Below are positions 38,115 to 45,804 of a DNA stretch of 64,000 nt, one piece after another. The stretch comes from Streptomyces qaidamensis (GTDB taxonomy: Bacteria > Actinomycetota > Actinomycetes > Streptomycetales > Streptomycetaceae). A program made the position numbers and the translations under genes. The notes below the pieces were generated by a model, which saw nothing but the letters and a program-made list of their open reading frames with translations, searched no databases and had not been told where the DNA came from. Within the stretch, counting starts at the first letter, position 1, and every line of letters begins with the position of its first letter. The DNA lies in the NCBI RefSeq assembly GCF_001611795.1, contig NZ_CP015098.1, positions 4,402,001 to 4,466,000 on the forward strand, in the 5' to 3' direction.

Positions 38115-38864
38115 ATGCCGGCGCCGAGCCTCCTCGCGGTCTTCGCCCACCCCGATGACGAGTCCCTGTCGGCGGGGGGCATCCTCGCCCGCCACGCCTC
38201 CGCGGGCGCGCGCACGGCCGTCGTCACGCCGACCTGGTCGGCGGACACCCCGCGCGCCGCCGAACTGGCCGAGGCGCTCCGCATCCTGGGCGCCGGCCCG
38301 CCCCGCATGCTGGGCTACGCCGACTCCCGCGTCCCGCGCTCGGCCCCGGGCAGACCGCGCTGGTGCGACGCCCCGCTGGACGAGGCGGTGGGGGACCTGG
38401 TCGCGCACCTCCGCGACGTCCGTCCGGAGATCGTCGTCACCCACGACGCCTACGGCGGCCTGACCGGCCACGAGGACCACGTGCACACCCACCGGGTGAC
38501 CACGCTCGCGGTCCACGCCGCCGGTCTGGAACGCCTCTTCCCGGACACCGGAGAGCCCTGGCAGCCGAGCGCCCTGTACCTGGCCACCCACCCGCACTCG
38601 GCCCTCCGGGCGTGGGGCGGGCACTGGGCCCCCACGGGCAAGGCGATGCGCACGGTCCCCGGCGAACGCGTCTCCGCCACCGTCGACGTCACCCCCTGGC
38701 TGGACCGGAAGATCGCCGCGGTCCTGGCCCACCGCACGGAGGTGGCACGGGGAGCCGCGCCGGGCCTGATCGCCGCGCTCTCCACGCCGGAGCGGGAACG
38801 GCTGCTCGGCACGGAGTGGTACACCTGCCACGACCTGACGCCGACGGCGCCCGTGCCAGGCTGA
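38115..38864 (+). CDS. PIG-L family deacetylase (LmbE-like)
   Basis: A 249-residue zinc hydrolase. The metal motif A-H-P-D-D-E-S occurs at residues ~12-18 and the third ligand region GGLTGHEDHVHTHRVT near 120. These are the hallmark of N-acetylglucosaminyl deacetylases such as MshB, Mca and lincosamide LmbE types. Length and motifs do not separate a mycothiol enzyme from other amide hydrolases. It is probably co-transcribed with the ferredoxin. Confidence 0.85.
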   Translation: MPAPSLLAVFAHPDDESLSAGGILARHASAGARTAVVTPTWSADTPRAAELAEALRILGAGPPRMLGYADSRVPRSAPGRPRWCDAPLDEAVGDLVAHLRDVRPEIVVTHDAYGGLTGHEDHVHTHRVTTLAVHAAGLERLFPDTGEPWQPSALYLATHPHSALRAWGGHWAPTGKAMRTVPGERVSATVDVTPWLDRKIAAVLAHRTEVARGAAPGLIAALSTPERERLLGTEWYTCHDLTPTAPVPG

Positions 38865-38873
38865 GCGCCGCCC

Positions 38874-39254
38874 TCAGTCCGCGGCCGGCCGGCCGCCCAG
38901 CTCCAGGACGAGGTGATAGCCGCCGGCCAGGTCGACACCGGTCCGCTCGCGCAGCAACTTGACCGCGGCGATCTGCTGGTCGTCGTCGAGCAGAGCGGTC
39001 AGCTCCGCGACCAGTTCGGCGTCGAGCCGGCGCAGGGCGGCCAGCCCCTCGGCGTTGTCCGTGGGCAACGCGTGCCCGGCGGCCAGCAGTTCCACGGCCT
39101 CCCGGGCCGGGCCCCGCTTGAGCCAGGAGCCCCTGCGCAACCGCCGCACGGCCTTGCCCGTACGACCGCCCGCGGCCAGCGCCCTCGCCTCGTCCTGGGC
39201 TTCCCGCCCGACGGGGGTGATGAGGGCGGCCGTTCGCGCCTTGGTGTTCGTCAT
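38874..39254 (-). CDS. Protein with ribosomal L7/L12 C-terminal-like domain
   Basis: A 126-residue protein from an ATG preceded by AGGAG. The end DDDQQIAAVKLLRERTGVDLAGGYHLVLELGG repeats the K-x-x-A-V-K-x-[L/V]-R-x-x-T-G pattern of the L7/L12 C-terminal domain, a fold reused in stand-alone actinobacterial proteins. The middle is basic (RTGKAVRRLRRGSWLKRGPA). Role unknown. It converges with the PIG-L gene and lies just outside the element relic. Confidence 0.65.
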   Translation of the reverse strand: MTNTKARTAALITPVGREAQDEARALAAGGRTGKAVRRLRRGSWLKRGPAREAVELLAAGHALPTDNAEGLAALRRLDAELVAELTALLDDDQQIAAVKLLRERTGVDLAGGYHLVLELGGRPAAD

Positions 39255-39320
39255 GACACTCCTGCGTCGTGGGGGTCTCAAGGCTGAAGACGGCACGGAG
39301 CCGCTTGCCGTTGCCCCATG

Positions 39321-39357
39321 CGGAAGGGGCGCCCCTCGACGAGGGACACCCCTTCCG
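39321..39357. terminator. Hairpin beside the distal attachment repeat
   Basis: CGGAAGGGG (39321-39329) pairs with CCCCTTCCG (39349-39357), with a nested CCCTCG/CGAGGG stem. It lies 20 bp from the 59-bp repeat, on the side where a tRNA terminator would sit on the minus strand. It may be the ancestral terminator of the tRNA-Ser left outside the element. Confidence 0.5.
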
Positions 39358-39376
39358 GCCTGCACAGCTATGACCT

Positions 39377-39435
39377 GCGCGGAGGCGGTGGGATTCGAAC
39401 CCATGGTGACATCGCTGCCACGACGGTTTTCAAGA
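39377..39435 (-). repeat. Distal attachment-site repeat (tRNA-Ser 3' fragment)
   Basis: Identical to 42142-42200 except two positions in the T-arm and adjacent stem. It includes the anticodon TGA, variable arm, T arm and acceptor 3' strand, but the sequence beyond 39435 cannot pair to complete a D arm or acceptor. It is therefore an att remnant, not a working tRNA. Confidence 0.85.
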
Positions 39436-39474
39436 TCTCTCGGCCTCACGGCCAGGATGCTACTCCGCCGCAGG

Positions 39475-40146
39475 TCAGACGGGTATGGGCACTCCGGCCG
39501 ATCCGTCGTCATCGTCGTCGTGCCCGCTACGTGCCCCATGCTCGTGGTCGTGCCCTCTGAGCCAGGAGTCCGCAGCTTCGGCCACCTGGTCATCGCGACC
39601 GGCGACCGGCCGGGCGTAGTGGCGGGTCGTGACGCTCGCGTTCGAGTGGCCGAGCCGGTGAGCGGCGGTCATCACGCCGTACCGGTCGGCGACCCAAGTC
39701 CCATGCGAGGCCCGAAGGTCATGCGGGGTCACGTCGGTCAACCCGGCCGCCGACACGGCGGGGCCGAAGTAGGCCTTGCGCCACTGGTTATAGCGGGGCG
39801 GCTTCCCCGCGGGCGTCGTGAACAGGAGCGCGTCATCCCCTCCGGGCAGGGACTCAAGATGCCGGCCAAGCTTCTTCGCGAGCGACGGGCCAACGCGAAG
39901 GAGCCGCTTCTGATGCGACTTCGGGGTGTCGAAGACCAAGGCACCGTTGGCTTCAGCCAGGTTCTCGTCGACCAGGACGAAGCCGCCGGACACGTCGATG
40001 TCCACGCGCCGGAGGGCGAACGCCTCACCGACCCGCAGGCCCGCGTACGCGAGAAGCGCGATCAGCAGGTCATGCGGCTGGGCGGCACGCCGCACGATCC
40101 GGGAGGCTTCGAGCGGGGTGAGGATGTGCGGCTCCGTCTGCGGCAT
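39475..40146 (-). CDS. Tyrosine recombinase (integrase), N-terminally truncated
   Basis: 223 residues from the ATG at 40146. The catalytic domain is complete: Arg in YAGLRVGEAFALR, then PHDLRASHGTW with His and Arg, then RLGHSNASVTTRHYA with His and the nucleophile Tyr. Full-length actinobacterial integrases are about 370-450 residues with AP2-like and SAM-like DNA-binding domains first; these are missing. Upstream of 40146 the DNA belongs to the divergent gntR gene. The gene is probably a non-functional remnant. It is flanked by the distal att repeat, as in pSAM2-type elements. Confidence 0.75.
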   Translation of the reverse strand: MPQTEPHILTPLEASRIVRRAAQPHDLLIALLAYAGLRVGEAFALRRVDIDVSGGFVLVDENLAEANGALVFDTPKSHQKRLLRVGPSLAKKLGRHLESLPGGDDALLFTTPAGKPPRYNQWRKAYFGPAVSAAGLTDVTPHDLRASHGTWVADRYGVMTAAHRLGHSNASVTTRHYARPVAGRDDQVAEAADSWLRGHDHEHGARSGHDDDDDGSAGVPIPV

Positions 40147-40160
40147 AAGGAGGCTCCGGA

Positions 40161-40919
40161 ATGACCAACACCGACGACGACCGTCGGCCGAAGTACCAGC
40201 GAATCGCGGACTCCCTACGTGAGGCGATCCGGTCCGGCGAGTACGGCCCCGGTGATCGGCTTCCGGGGGAGAACGAGCTGATGGCCGCGCACGGCGTAGC
40301 ACGCATGACTGCCCGCCAGGCCTTGAGCGTGCTCAAGGACGAAGGCGTCGCCGAGTCCCGCAAGGGTGCTGGCGTGTTCGTGCGCTCCTTCCGCCCTCTG
40401 CGGCGGCGAGGCATCCAGCGGCTTGCCCAGGAGCAATGAGGCAGCGGTCGATCCATCTGGTCCGCCGACATCGAGAACCGCACGCTCGTGGTCGACCAGG
40501 TGACGGTGTCCGAGGAGGCCGCCCCGGAAGGCGTCAGTCAGGTCCTGGACCTGGCTGAGGGGGAGACCGTGTGCGTGCGGAGTCGGCGGTTCGTCCTGGA
40601 CGGGAAGGCCGTTCTGCTCGCTACGAGTTATCTCCCCACATCAGTGGTGGCTGGTTCAGCTATCACGCAGGAGGACACCGGGCCAGGCGGAACCTATGCA
40701 CGCCTTGCCGAACTCGGCTACAAGCCAGTGCACTTCCGCGAAGAAATCCGCTCACGCATGCCCACGAGGGACGAGGCGGCGCAGTTGAGCATCTCCGCAG
40801 GCACGCCCGTGATCCTCATCTGCCGCACCGCATTCGCGGACGAAGGCCGCCCCGTCGAAAACAACGAGATGACGCTTGACGCCGCCTCGTACATCCTGGA
40901 GTACGACTTCGACGCGTGA
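40161..40919 (+). pseudogene. GntR/HutC-family regulator (KorSA-like) interrupted by an in-frame TGA
   Basis: One frame runs from ATG 40161 (AAGGAGG upstream) to TGA 40917-40919, with a single internal TGA at 40437-40439. Before it lies the GntR winged helix YQRIADSLREAIRSGEYGPG and MTARQALSVLKDEGVAESRK. After it the UTRA ligand domain continues in the same frame (EGETVCVRSRRFVLDGKAVL, then AASYILEYDFDA). The stop replaces what is probably a Trp codon (TGG). Full length would be 252 residues. Restart at GTG 40488 could make an isolated UTRA domain. Such regulators control transfer in pSAM2-type elements. Confidence 0.85.
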
Positions 40920-41198
40920 CGCCGCGCGGCTGTTACAGGTTTCTCTACCTCATCAAGCCCCGGCTGCGCTCCGCTCCGCCGGGCGCGCTTCCCGGCTCCG
41001 CTCCGGGCGCCGCTCCTGCCTTCGGCCCGCTCCGCCCGGGCTGCGCCGACGCGCGCCCACATGTGAAACAGGCCGGGTCATGAGTCGAGAACCGCGGAGC
41101 GCGGCAACGCTCAAAGCATGCCTCCGGCGGGGGCGCTCAGGCTCCGAGATGGCGGGGGCGCCGTCTGCGAGTGCCGGCCGAGTAGTGGCGTGCGCGGG

Positions 41199-41351
41199 GA
41201 GCTCCCATCCCGCCTGCCATCGACCCAGGCAGAGCCGAGCAGACGCGGCCCCTGGCGTCCAGGTCGTTCGTACAGTGGCGCGCTCTACCTGGACGCCAGG
41301 AACCACGCCCGCTCCACGGTGTGTGGGTCGACGGCAGACGGGATGGGAGCT
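41199..41351. repeat. 153-bp imperfect inverted repeat inside the element relic
   Basis: Outer arms 41199-41227 and 41324-41351 match at about 25 of 28 positions (GCTCCCATCCCG against CGGGATGGGAGC). Inner arms CCTGGCGTCCAGGT (41251-41264) and ACCTGGACGCCAGG (41287-41300) are perfect, around a 22-nt loop. The rest of the 500-bp gap 40920-41419 holds no gene. A MITE, a transfer or replication origin relic, or an attenuator are all possible. Confidence 0.75.
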
Positions 41352-41419
41352 GGGGTGGGTGGCGGGTTGCGGTGGGTGAATCGCCCGCGAGGCTACTTCT
41401 GGCACCACAGGTATCGCGA

Positions 41420-41977
41420 TCAGCTGCTGGTGGCGGCGGGCCCGACATGACCCCAGATAAGGCAGTCGTGCCACATGTCGTCCTCCGGGTCGTCGTGCAC
41501 CCACGAACGGCAGTGACGGGGCAGCCGCTTCTCCAGGCGGTAGCCAGCCTTCGACGCGAGCCTCTGCGAGCCGATGTTGTCCGGATCGATCTCCAGCCAC
41601 AGCCGCGGCACGCCGACGTCCCGGTGTGCCCACTCCGTCAGAAGCCGCACAGCGCTCAACGCGATCCCACGCCGACGATGCTCGGGCCGGACCCAGTATG
41701 CCAACTCGACACCCTGCTCCTCATCCATCATGAGCCCGAGCGCCGCCAGGAGACGCCCGTCATCGACGACGCCGTAAGACACCTGCCGCTTGCCAACAAG
41801 ATCCCAATCACGCAAAGCGCCTTGTGCCTGAGCCGGCGAGTACGGTCCCGCCGGATACGGACCCCACAGGGCGCGGCTGGTCTCAGCGGCCGTCGCTTCG
41901 ACCAAGAGGGGGGCATCTTCCGGCGTCAGCGTACGCAGCCGTCGGCCGTCAAGGTCCAGGTCCGCGGTCAGATCCAC
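41420..41977 (-). CDS. GNAT-family acetyltransferase (RimJ/RimL type)
   Basis: A 185-residue protein. LTPEDAPLLVEATAAETSRALW opens the fold. LLAALGLMMDEEQGVELAYW and VRPEHRRRGIALSAVRLLTE hold the acetyl-CoA-binding motif. PRLWLEIDPDNIGSQRLASK-AGY is the conserved C-terminal part. It ends with an unusual His/Asp-containing tail (DDPEDDMWHDCLIWGH). It lies inside the tRNA-Ser element relic and may be cargo. Acceptor unknown. Confidence 0.82.
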   Translation of the reverse strand: MDLTADLDLDGRRLRTLTPEDAPLLVEATAAETSRALWGPYPAGPYSPAQAQGALRDWDLVGKRQVSYGVVDDGRLLAALGLMMDEEQGVELAYWVRPEHRRRGIALSAVRLLTEWAHRDVGVPRLWLEIDPDNIGSQRLASKAGYRLEKRLPRHCRSWVHDDPEDDMWHDCLIWGHVGPAATSS

Positions 41978-42087
41978 CGTTGGAGTATGCCCGAAGATCG
42001 ATATACGCGTGGGTTGAAAACATGCCCCATCCGTGCCCGATAGAGCGGGAACTCACGGGGAACGGCGGGCAGTCACAGTAGCCGGAC

Positions 42088-42133
42088 ATGAGAACGACCC
42101 CCGACAAACACCCAGGTCAGGGGCCGTTCTCAT
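42088..42133 (-). terminator. Terminator of tRNA-Ser(TGA)
   Basis: ATGAGAACG (42088-42096) pairs with CGTTCTCAT (42125-42133), with CCCC/GGGG continuing the stem. It lies 11 bp past the tRNA 3' end on the minus strand. Confidence 0.65.
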
Positions 42134-42141
42134 TGCTCTCA

Positions 42142-42200
42142 GCGCGGAGGCGGTGGGATTTGAACCCACGGTGACATCGCTGCCACGACGGTTTTCAAGA
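42142..42200 (-). repeat. Proximal attachment-site repeat within tRNA-Ser(TGA)
   Basis: 59 bp shared with 39377-39435, two mismatches. It starts three bases outside the tRNA 3' end and reaches the anticodon loop (CAAGA), the usual extent of integrase identity blocks in tRNA genes. Confidence 0.85.
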
Positions 42201-42231
42201 CCGTTCCCTTCGGCCGCTCGGGCACGCCTCC
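42145..42231 (-). tRNA. tRNA-Ser (anticodon TGA)
   Basis: An 87-nt class II tRNA on the minus strand. The acceptor GGAGGCG/CGCCTCC has discriminator G. The anticodon loop CTTGAAA gives TGA, the stem being ACGGT/ACCGT. The long variable arm contains TGGCAGCGATGTCA, and the T arm is GTGGGTTCAAATCCCAC. CCA is not encoded. Its 3' half serves as the attachment site of the element relic. Confidence 0.95.
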
Positions 42232-42294
42232 CCGCGCCGGCCGTGATCGGCGGCGCGGGGACAAGGGTAACGGGTCGGTGCGGGCGGGTGGGGG

Positions 42295-43722
42295 TCAGTT
42301 GTCGCCGACGCGAGATCCCAGGGTGACCTCGGCCGTACGCTGCTTGCCGCCGCGCTCGTAGGTGATCGTGACCTTGTCACCGGGCTGGTGGGTCCAGATC
42401 TCGCCGATCAGGGTGGGGCCGGAGTCGATGACCCGGTCGTCGAGCTTGATGATGACGTCGCCCGGCTTGAGGCCCGCCTTGGCGGCCGGGCCGCCCGGCT
42501 CGACCGGTGCCGCACCGCCCGCGCCCTGGCTGGTGATCTGCGCGCCGTCGGAGCTGTCGTCCAGGGAGACGGACGCGCCGATCTTCGCGTAGACCGGCTT
42601 GCCGTTCTTGATCAGCTCCTGGGCGACGTACTTGGCCTGGTTGATCGGGATGGCGAAGCCCAGGCCGATCGAGCCCGACTGGCCGGTGCCGAAGCCGCCG
42701 TTGCCGGTCGACTGGATCGCGGAGTTGATGCCGATGACGTTGCCCCGCGCGTCCAGCAGCGGACCGCCGGAGTTGCCCGGGTTGATCGAGGCGTCGGTCT
42801 GCAGGGCGCTCATGTACGACGCCTGGCTGCCGCTGCCGTCGCTGGAGGCCACCGGGCGGTTCTTGGCGCTGATGATGCCCGTCGTCACCGTGTCGGACAG
42901 GCCGAAGGGGGCGCCGATCGCGATGGTCGAGTCGCCGACGGCCACCTTGTCCGAGTCGCCGAGGGTGAGCGGCTTCAGGTCGGAGGGGGCGTCCTTGAGC
43001 TTGATGACCGCCACGTCGTAGCCCTGCGCGTGACCGACCACCTCGGCGTCGTACTTCTTGCCGGTCGGGAAGGTCGCCGTGAGCTTGCCGCCGTCCACCG
43101 CGTCCGCCACCACGTGGTTGTTGGTGACGATGTGGCCCTGCTTGTCGAAGACGAAGCCCGTGCCGGTGCCGCCCTCGCCGCTGGTGCTCTCGGCCTCGAT
43201 CGTGACCGTGCTCGGCAGCGCCTTGGCGGCGATGGCCGCGGTCGTGCCCGGGTCGCGCTTGACGTCGCCGCCGTTCGCGGAGGCCGAGACCGTCGTGGAG
43301 CCGGTGCTCTCGTCGTTGTCCTTCGCCAGCACGTAGCCGAGCCCGCCGCCCATGCCGCCCGCGACCAGCGCGGCCACCAGGACCGCTGCGACCAGGCCGC
43401 CGCGTCCGCGGCCGGACTTCGGCGCCGGCTGCTGGTACGACGAACCCCAGCCGCCCGGACCGGACCCGGAACCGCCGTCGCCGTAGGGGGCGGTCGGCGG
43501 CGGGGGCGGGGGCCAGGACGGGTCGGGGGCGGAAGAGGAGGCGCCGGGGTGGCCGGCGTCGCCGGAGGCGCCCTGCCCCTGGGGGGCCTGCCCCTGGGCG
43601 TCCTGCCCGTACGGCCCCTGGGGGGCCGGTGCCTGGGACGCCGGAGCAGCGGGAGCGTCCACCGGCACGGGGGGTGCGGACGGGGCGGGGGGTACCGCGG
43701 TGCCCTCGTTCTCGGTGCTCAC
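42295..43722 (-). CDS. HtrA/DegP-like S1C serine protease with PDZ domain
   Basis: A 475-residue membrane-anchored protease from GTG 43722 (AGGAGA upstream). A ~110-residue Pro/Gly/Gln-rich cytoplasmic tail precedes one membrane helix (GGLVAAVLVAALVAGGMGGG). The trypsin-like domain follows, with His in VTNNHVVADAV, Asp in GYDVAVIKLKD and Ser in NPGNSGGPLLD. A C-terminal PDZ domain is seen in AAKAGLKPGDVIIKLDDRVI. The catalytic triad is intact. It probably degrades or refolds misfolded proteins outside the membrane. It is divergent from the GDPD gene across 288 bp that contain a TATATAGG element. Confidence 0.9.
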   Translation of the reverse strand: MSTENEGTAVPPAPSAPPVPVDAPAAPASQAPAPQGPYGQDAQGQAPQGQGASGDAGHPGASSSAPDPSWPPPPPPTAPYGDGGSGSGPGGWGSSYQQPAPKSGRGRGGLVAAVLVAALVAGGMGGGLGYVLAKDNDESTGSTTVSASANGGDVKRDPGTTAAIAAKALPSTVTIEAESTSGEGGTGTGFVFDKQGHIVTNNHVVADAVDGGKLTATFPTGKKYDAEVVGHAQGYDVAVIKLKDAPSDLKPLTLGDSDKVAVGDSTIAIGAPFGLSDTVTTGIISAKNRPVASSDGSGSQASYMSALQTDASINPGNSGGPLLDARGNVIGINSAIQSTGNGGFGTGQSGSIGLGFAIPINQAKYVAQELIKNGKPVYAKIGASVSLDDSSDGAQITSQGAGGAAPVEPGGPAAKAGLKPGDVIIKLDDRVIDSGPTLIGEIWTHQPGDKVTITYERGGKQRTAEVTLGSRVGDN

Positions 43723-44010
43723 AGCTTCTCTCCTAGATCCACGGCTGTTGTCCGGGTCGCACTCGGTCACGCTTTTTCACGCCGGCCGACGGGTCCGGCG
43801 CGATGGAGCTGTGCTTGTCCCTTTGTATGCCGTCAGCTTTTCCCACCGGCCGTCAGAGCACCATAAGCGGCGGCTGTGCGTCCGGGGCCATCCTTTATAT
43901 AGGTCATTACTGGCGAAAAGGATGCAATCCCAATGCCTCCGTCCGGACCTGCGCATACGTCGAGTCCGTCCGACCGGACGCGTACCCGCACTCGGTGGCA
44001 CCATGACGCG

Positions 44011-44838
44011 GTGACCCACGCACGACAGCACGTGATTCAAGTCGTCGCCCACCGCGGAGCCTCCGAGGACGCCCCGGAGCACACCCTGGCCGCGTACACC
44101 AAGGCGATCGAGGACGGCGCGGACGCCCTCGAATGCGATGTGCGCCTCACCGCCGACGGCCACCTGGTGTGCGTACACGACCGCCGGATCAACCGTACGT
44201 CCAACGGCCGCGGAGCGGTCTCCGCGCTGGAGCTCGCCGACCTCGCCGCCCTGGACTTCGGCTCGTGGAAGACAGGCGAGGCCTGGAAGGGACGCGACGA
44301 GGAACCCGACTGGGAGCACCGCCCGGAGGACCGCGAGGCGACCTCGGTCCTCACCCTGGAGCGGCTGCTGGAACTCGTCGCCGACGCGGGGCGCCGCGTG
44401 GAACTGGCCATCGAGACCAAGCACCCCACGCGCTGGGCGGGCCAGGTCGAGGACCGGCTACTGGTCCTGCTGAAGCGGTTCGGCCTCGACGCCCCGGCCT
44501 CCGCGGAGGAGTCCCAGGTGCGGGTCATGAGCTTCTCGGCCCGTTCGCTGCACCGCGTGCATGCCGCCTCGCCGACGCTTCCGACGGTCTACCTGACGCA
44601 GTTCCTCTCACCCCGGCTGCGCGACGGGCGGCTGCCCCCGGGCGTGCGGATCGCGGGCCCCTCCATCCGGATCGTGCGCAATCACCCCACGTACGTCGAG
44701 CGCCTGAAGCAGTCCGGGCACCGGGTGCACGTGTGGACCGTGAACGAGCCCTCGGACGTGGATCACTGCGTCGGGCTGGGCGTCGACGCCATCATCACCA
44801 ACCGCCCGCGCGCGGTGCTGGACCAGCTCGGCCGCTGA
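44011..44838 (+). CDS. Glycerophosphodiester phosphodiesterase
   Basis: A 275-residue TIM-barrel enzyme. VVAHRGASEDAPEHTLAAY carries the catalytic His and Arg. ALECDVRLTADGHLVCVHD holds the metal-binding Glu, Asp and second His. VELAIETKHPTRW and VHVWTVNEPSDVDHCVGLGV-DAIITNRP finish the barrel. There is no signal peptide, so it is cytoplasmic. It hydrolyses glycerophosphodiesters to glycerol-3-phosphate and an alcohol. The GTG at 44011 is used because upstream codons are not family-like. The 306-bp gap after it holds only a short GGCGTCTCTTCGGTGTC direct repeat. Confidence 0.9.
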   Translation: MTHARQHVIQVVAHRGASEDAPEHTLAAYTKAIEDGADALECDVRLTADGHLVCVHDRRINRTSNGRGAVSALELADLAALDFGSWKTGEAWKGRDEEPDWEHRPEDREATSVLTLERLLELVADAGRRVELAIETKHPTRWAGQVEDRLLVLLKRFGLDAPASAEESQVRVMSFSARSLHRVHAASPTLPTVYLTQFLSPRLRDGRLPPGVRIAGPSIRIVRNHPTYVERLKQSGHRVHVWTVNEPSDVDHCVGLGVDAIITNRPRAVLDQLGR

Positions 44839-45144
44839 CGCCCGGCGTCGACCGGCCCCGGCATCGGCGTCGGCGTCTCTTCGGTGTCGGCGTCTCTTCG
44901 GTGTCGCCAACCTCTCAAGTCACACCAGACCCACGCACACCTCTTGACCTCATGCCCCAGCGGACGGGATCCTCCGATCTCGGCCACACCGACGGTTTCC
45001 GGCCAGCCGATGACAGGGAGTGCTCCGGCGCGTTCGATCCGTAGTCGGCCGTGGTGAATGCGTCATGGGACGTGGATTGGCCGGTTTCCGGTACAGGCCA
45101 ATGGGGCATCCACACCGTGGCGTGGGGCGAAGGAGGTCTCGGGG

Positions 45145-45696
45145 GTGGCGTTGGTGGTGGCACAGGAGGTGCCCACGTCGTCGAGCATGGCCGTACCCCA
45201 TGGCCCTGCGGGCGTGGGGGAAGCGCGACACCGGATGCGTACGCAGTTGCGCGGAGGTGGAGTCGCGGAGTCGGTCATCGACGACGCCGTACTGATCCTT
45301 TCCGAACTCTTGAGCAACGCGTGCAAGCACGGCAGACCCCTGGGCGACGCGCTGTCCGGTGACGGTGACGTCCGTGCCGCCTGGCGCGTGGACCCGGCCG
45401 GCCGGCTCATCGTCGAGGTCACGGACGGCGGCGGCCCGACCCGCCCCGCCCCCGCGACCCCGTCGGTCACGGCGCACGGCGGCCGCGGACTGAACATCAT
45501 CACCGCGCTCGCCGACGACTGGGGCGTACGCGACGACATCCGCGGCGAGGTCACCGTGTGGGTCATCGTCCACGATGACGTCCACGACCCGGACGCGAGC
45601 CACCGCCGCGACGACTTCGCGACGCGAGTCGCCGCCCCCGCGGTCTCCCGGATACCCGGGCTTGACTTCGCAGACGTCTTCGACGACATGGACTGA
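45145..45696 (+). CDS. ATP-binding protein, HATPase (RsbW/anti-sigma-like) type
   Basis: A 183-residue GHKL ATPase. The N-box is in LILSELLSNACKHG, G1 in VEVTDGGGPTRP, and G2 in TAHGGRGLNIITALADDWGV. There is no histidine-acceptor domain, as in anti-sigma factor kinases that phosphorylate STAS proteins. I chose GTG 45145, with AAGGAGG eight bases upstream; a longer form starting at 45058 is open and widely plausible. A single TTGTCCACA (DnaA-box type, 45722-45730) lies just after the gene. Confidence 0.82.
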   Translation: MALVVAQEVPTSSSMAVPHGPAGVGEARHRMRTQLRGGGVAESVIDDAVLILSELLSNACKHGRPLGDALSGDGDVRAAWRVDPAGRLIVEVTDGGGPTRPAPATPSVTAHGGRGLNIITALADDWGVRDDIRGEVTVWVIVHDDVHDPDASHRRDDFATRVAAPAVSRIPGLDFADVFDDMD

Positions 45697-45804
45697 CGCG
45701 TACGCCGCGCTGGAGAGGGCGTTGTCCACAGGGCCCGGTGACGCGGGGCACGAACGGCTAGGCTCGCGACCGTACGAGACGAGCCGTAACCGGGAGACCC
45801 ATCG

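Larger units (their letters stand above)
39377..42200. mobile_element. Relic of an integrative element (AICE-like) at tRNA-Ser(TGA)
   Basis: A 2.8-kb segment bounded by 59-bp direct repeats (39377-39435 and 42142-42200). The second repeat is the 3' part of the intact tRNA-Ser gene. Inside are a C-terminal tyrosine-integrase gene next to the distal repeat, a GntR/UTRA (KorSA-type) gene with a stop mutation, a large inverted repeat and a GNAT gene. Replication and transfer genes of pSAM2-like elements are missing. Only internal decay and deletion are seen; a whole excised form cannot be expected. Confidence 0.75.

Noticed and set aside
39377..39475. A possible third tRNA-Ser gene
   Set aside because: Only the 3' half matches tRNA-Ser. 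The 5' part cannot form the acceptor or D stem, so it is an attachment-site remnant.
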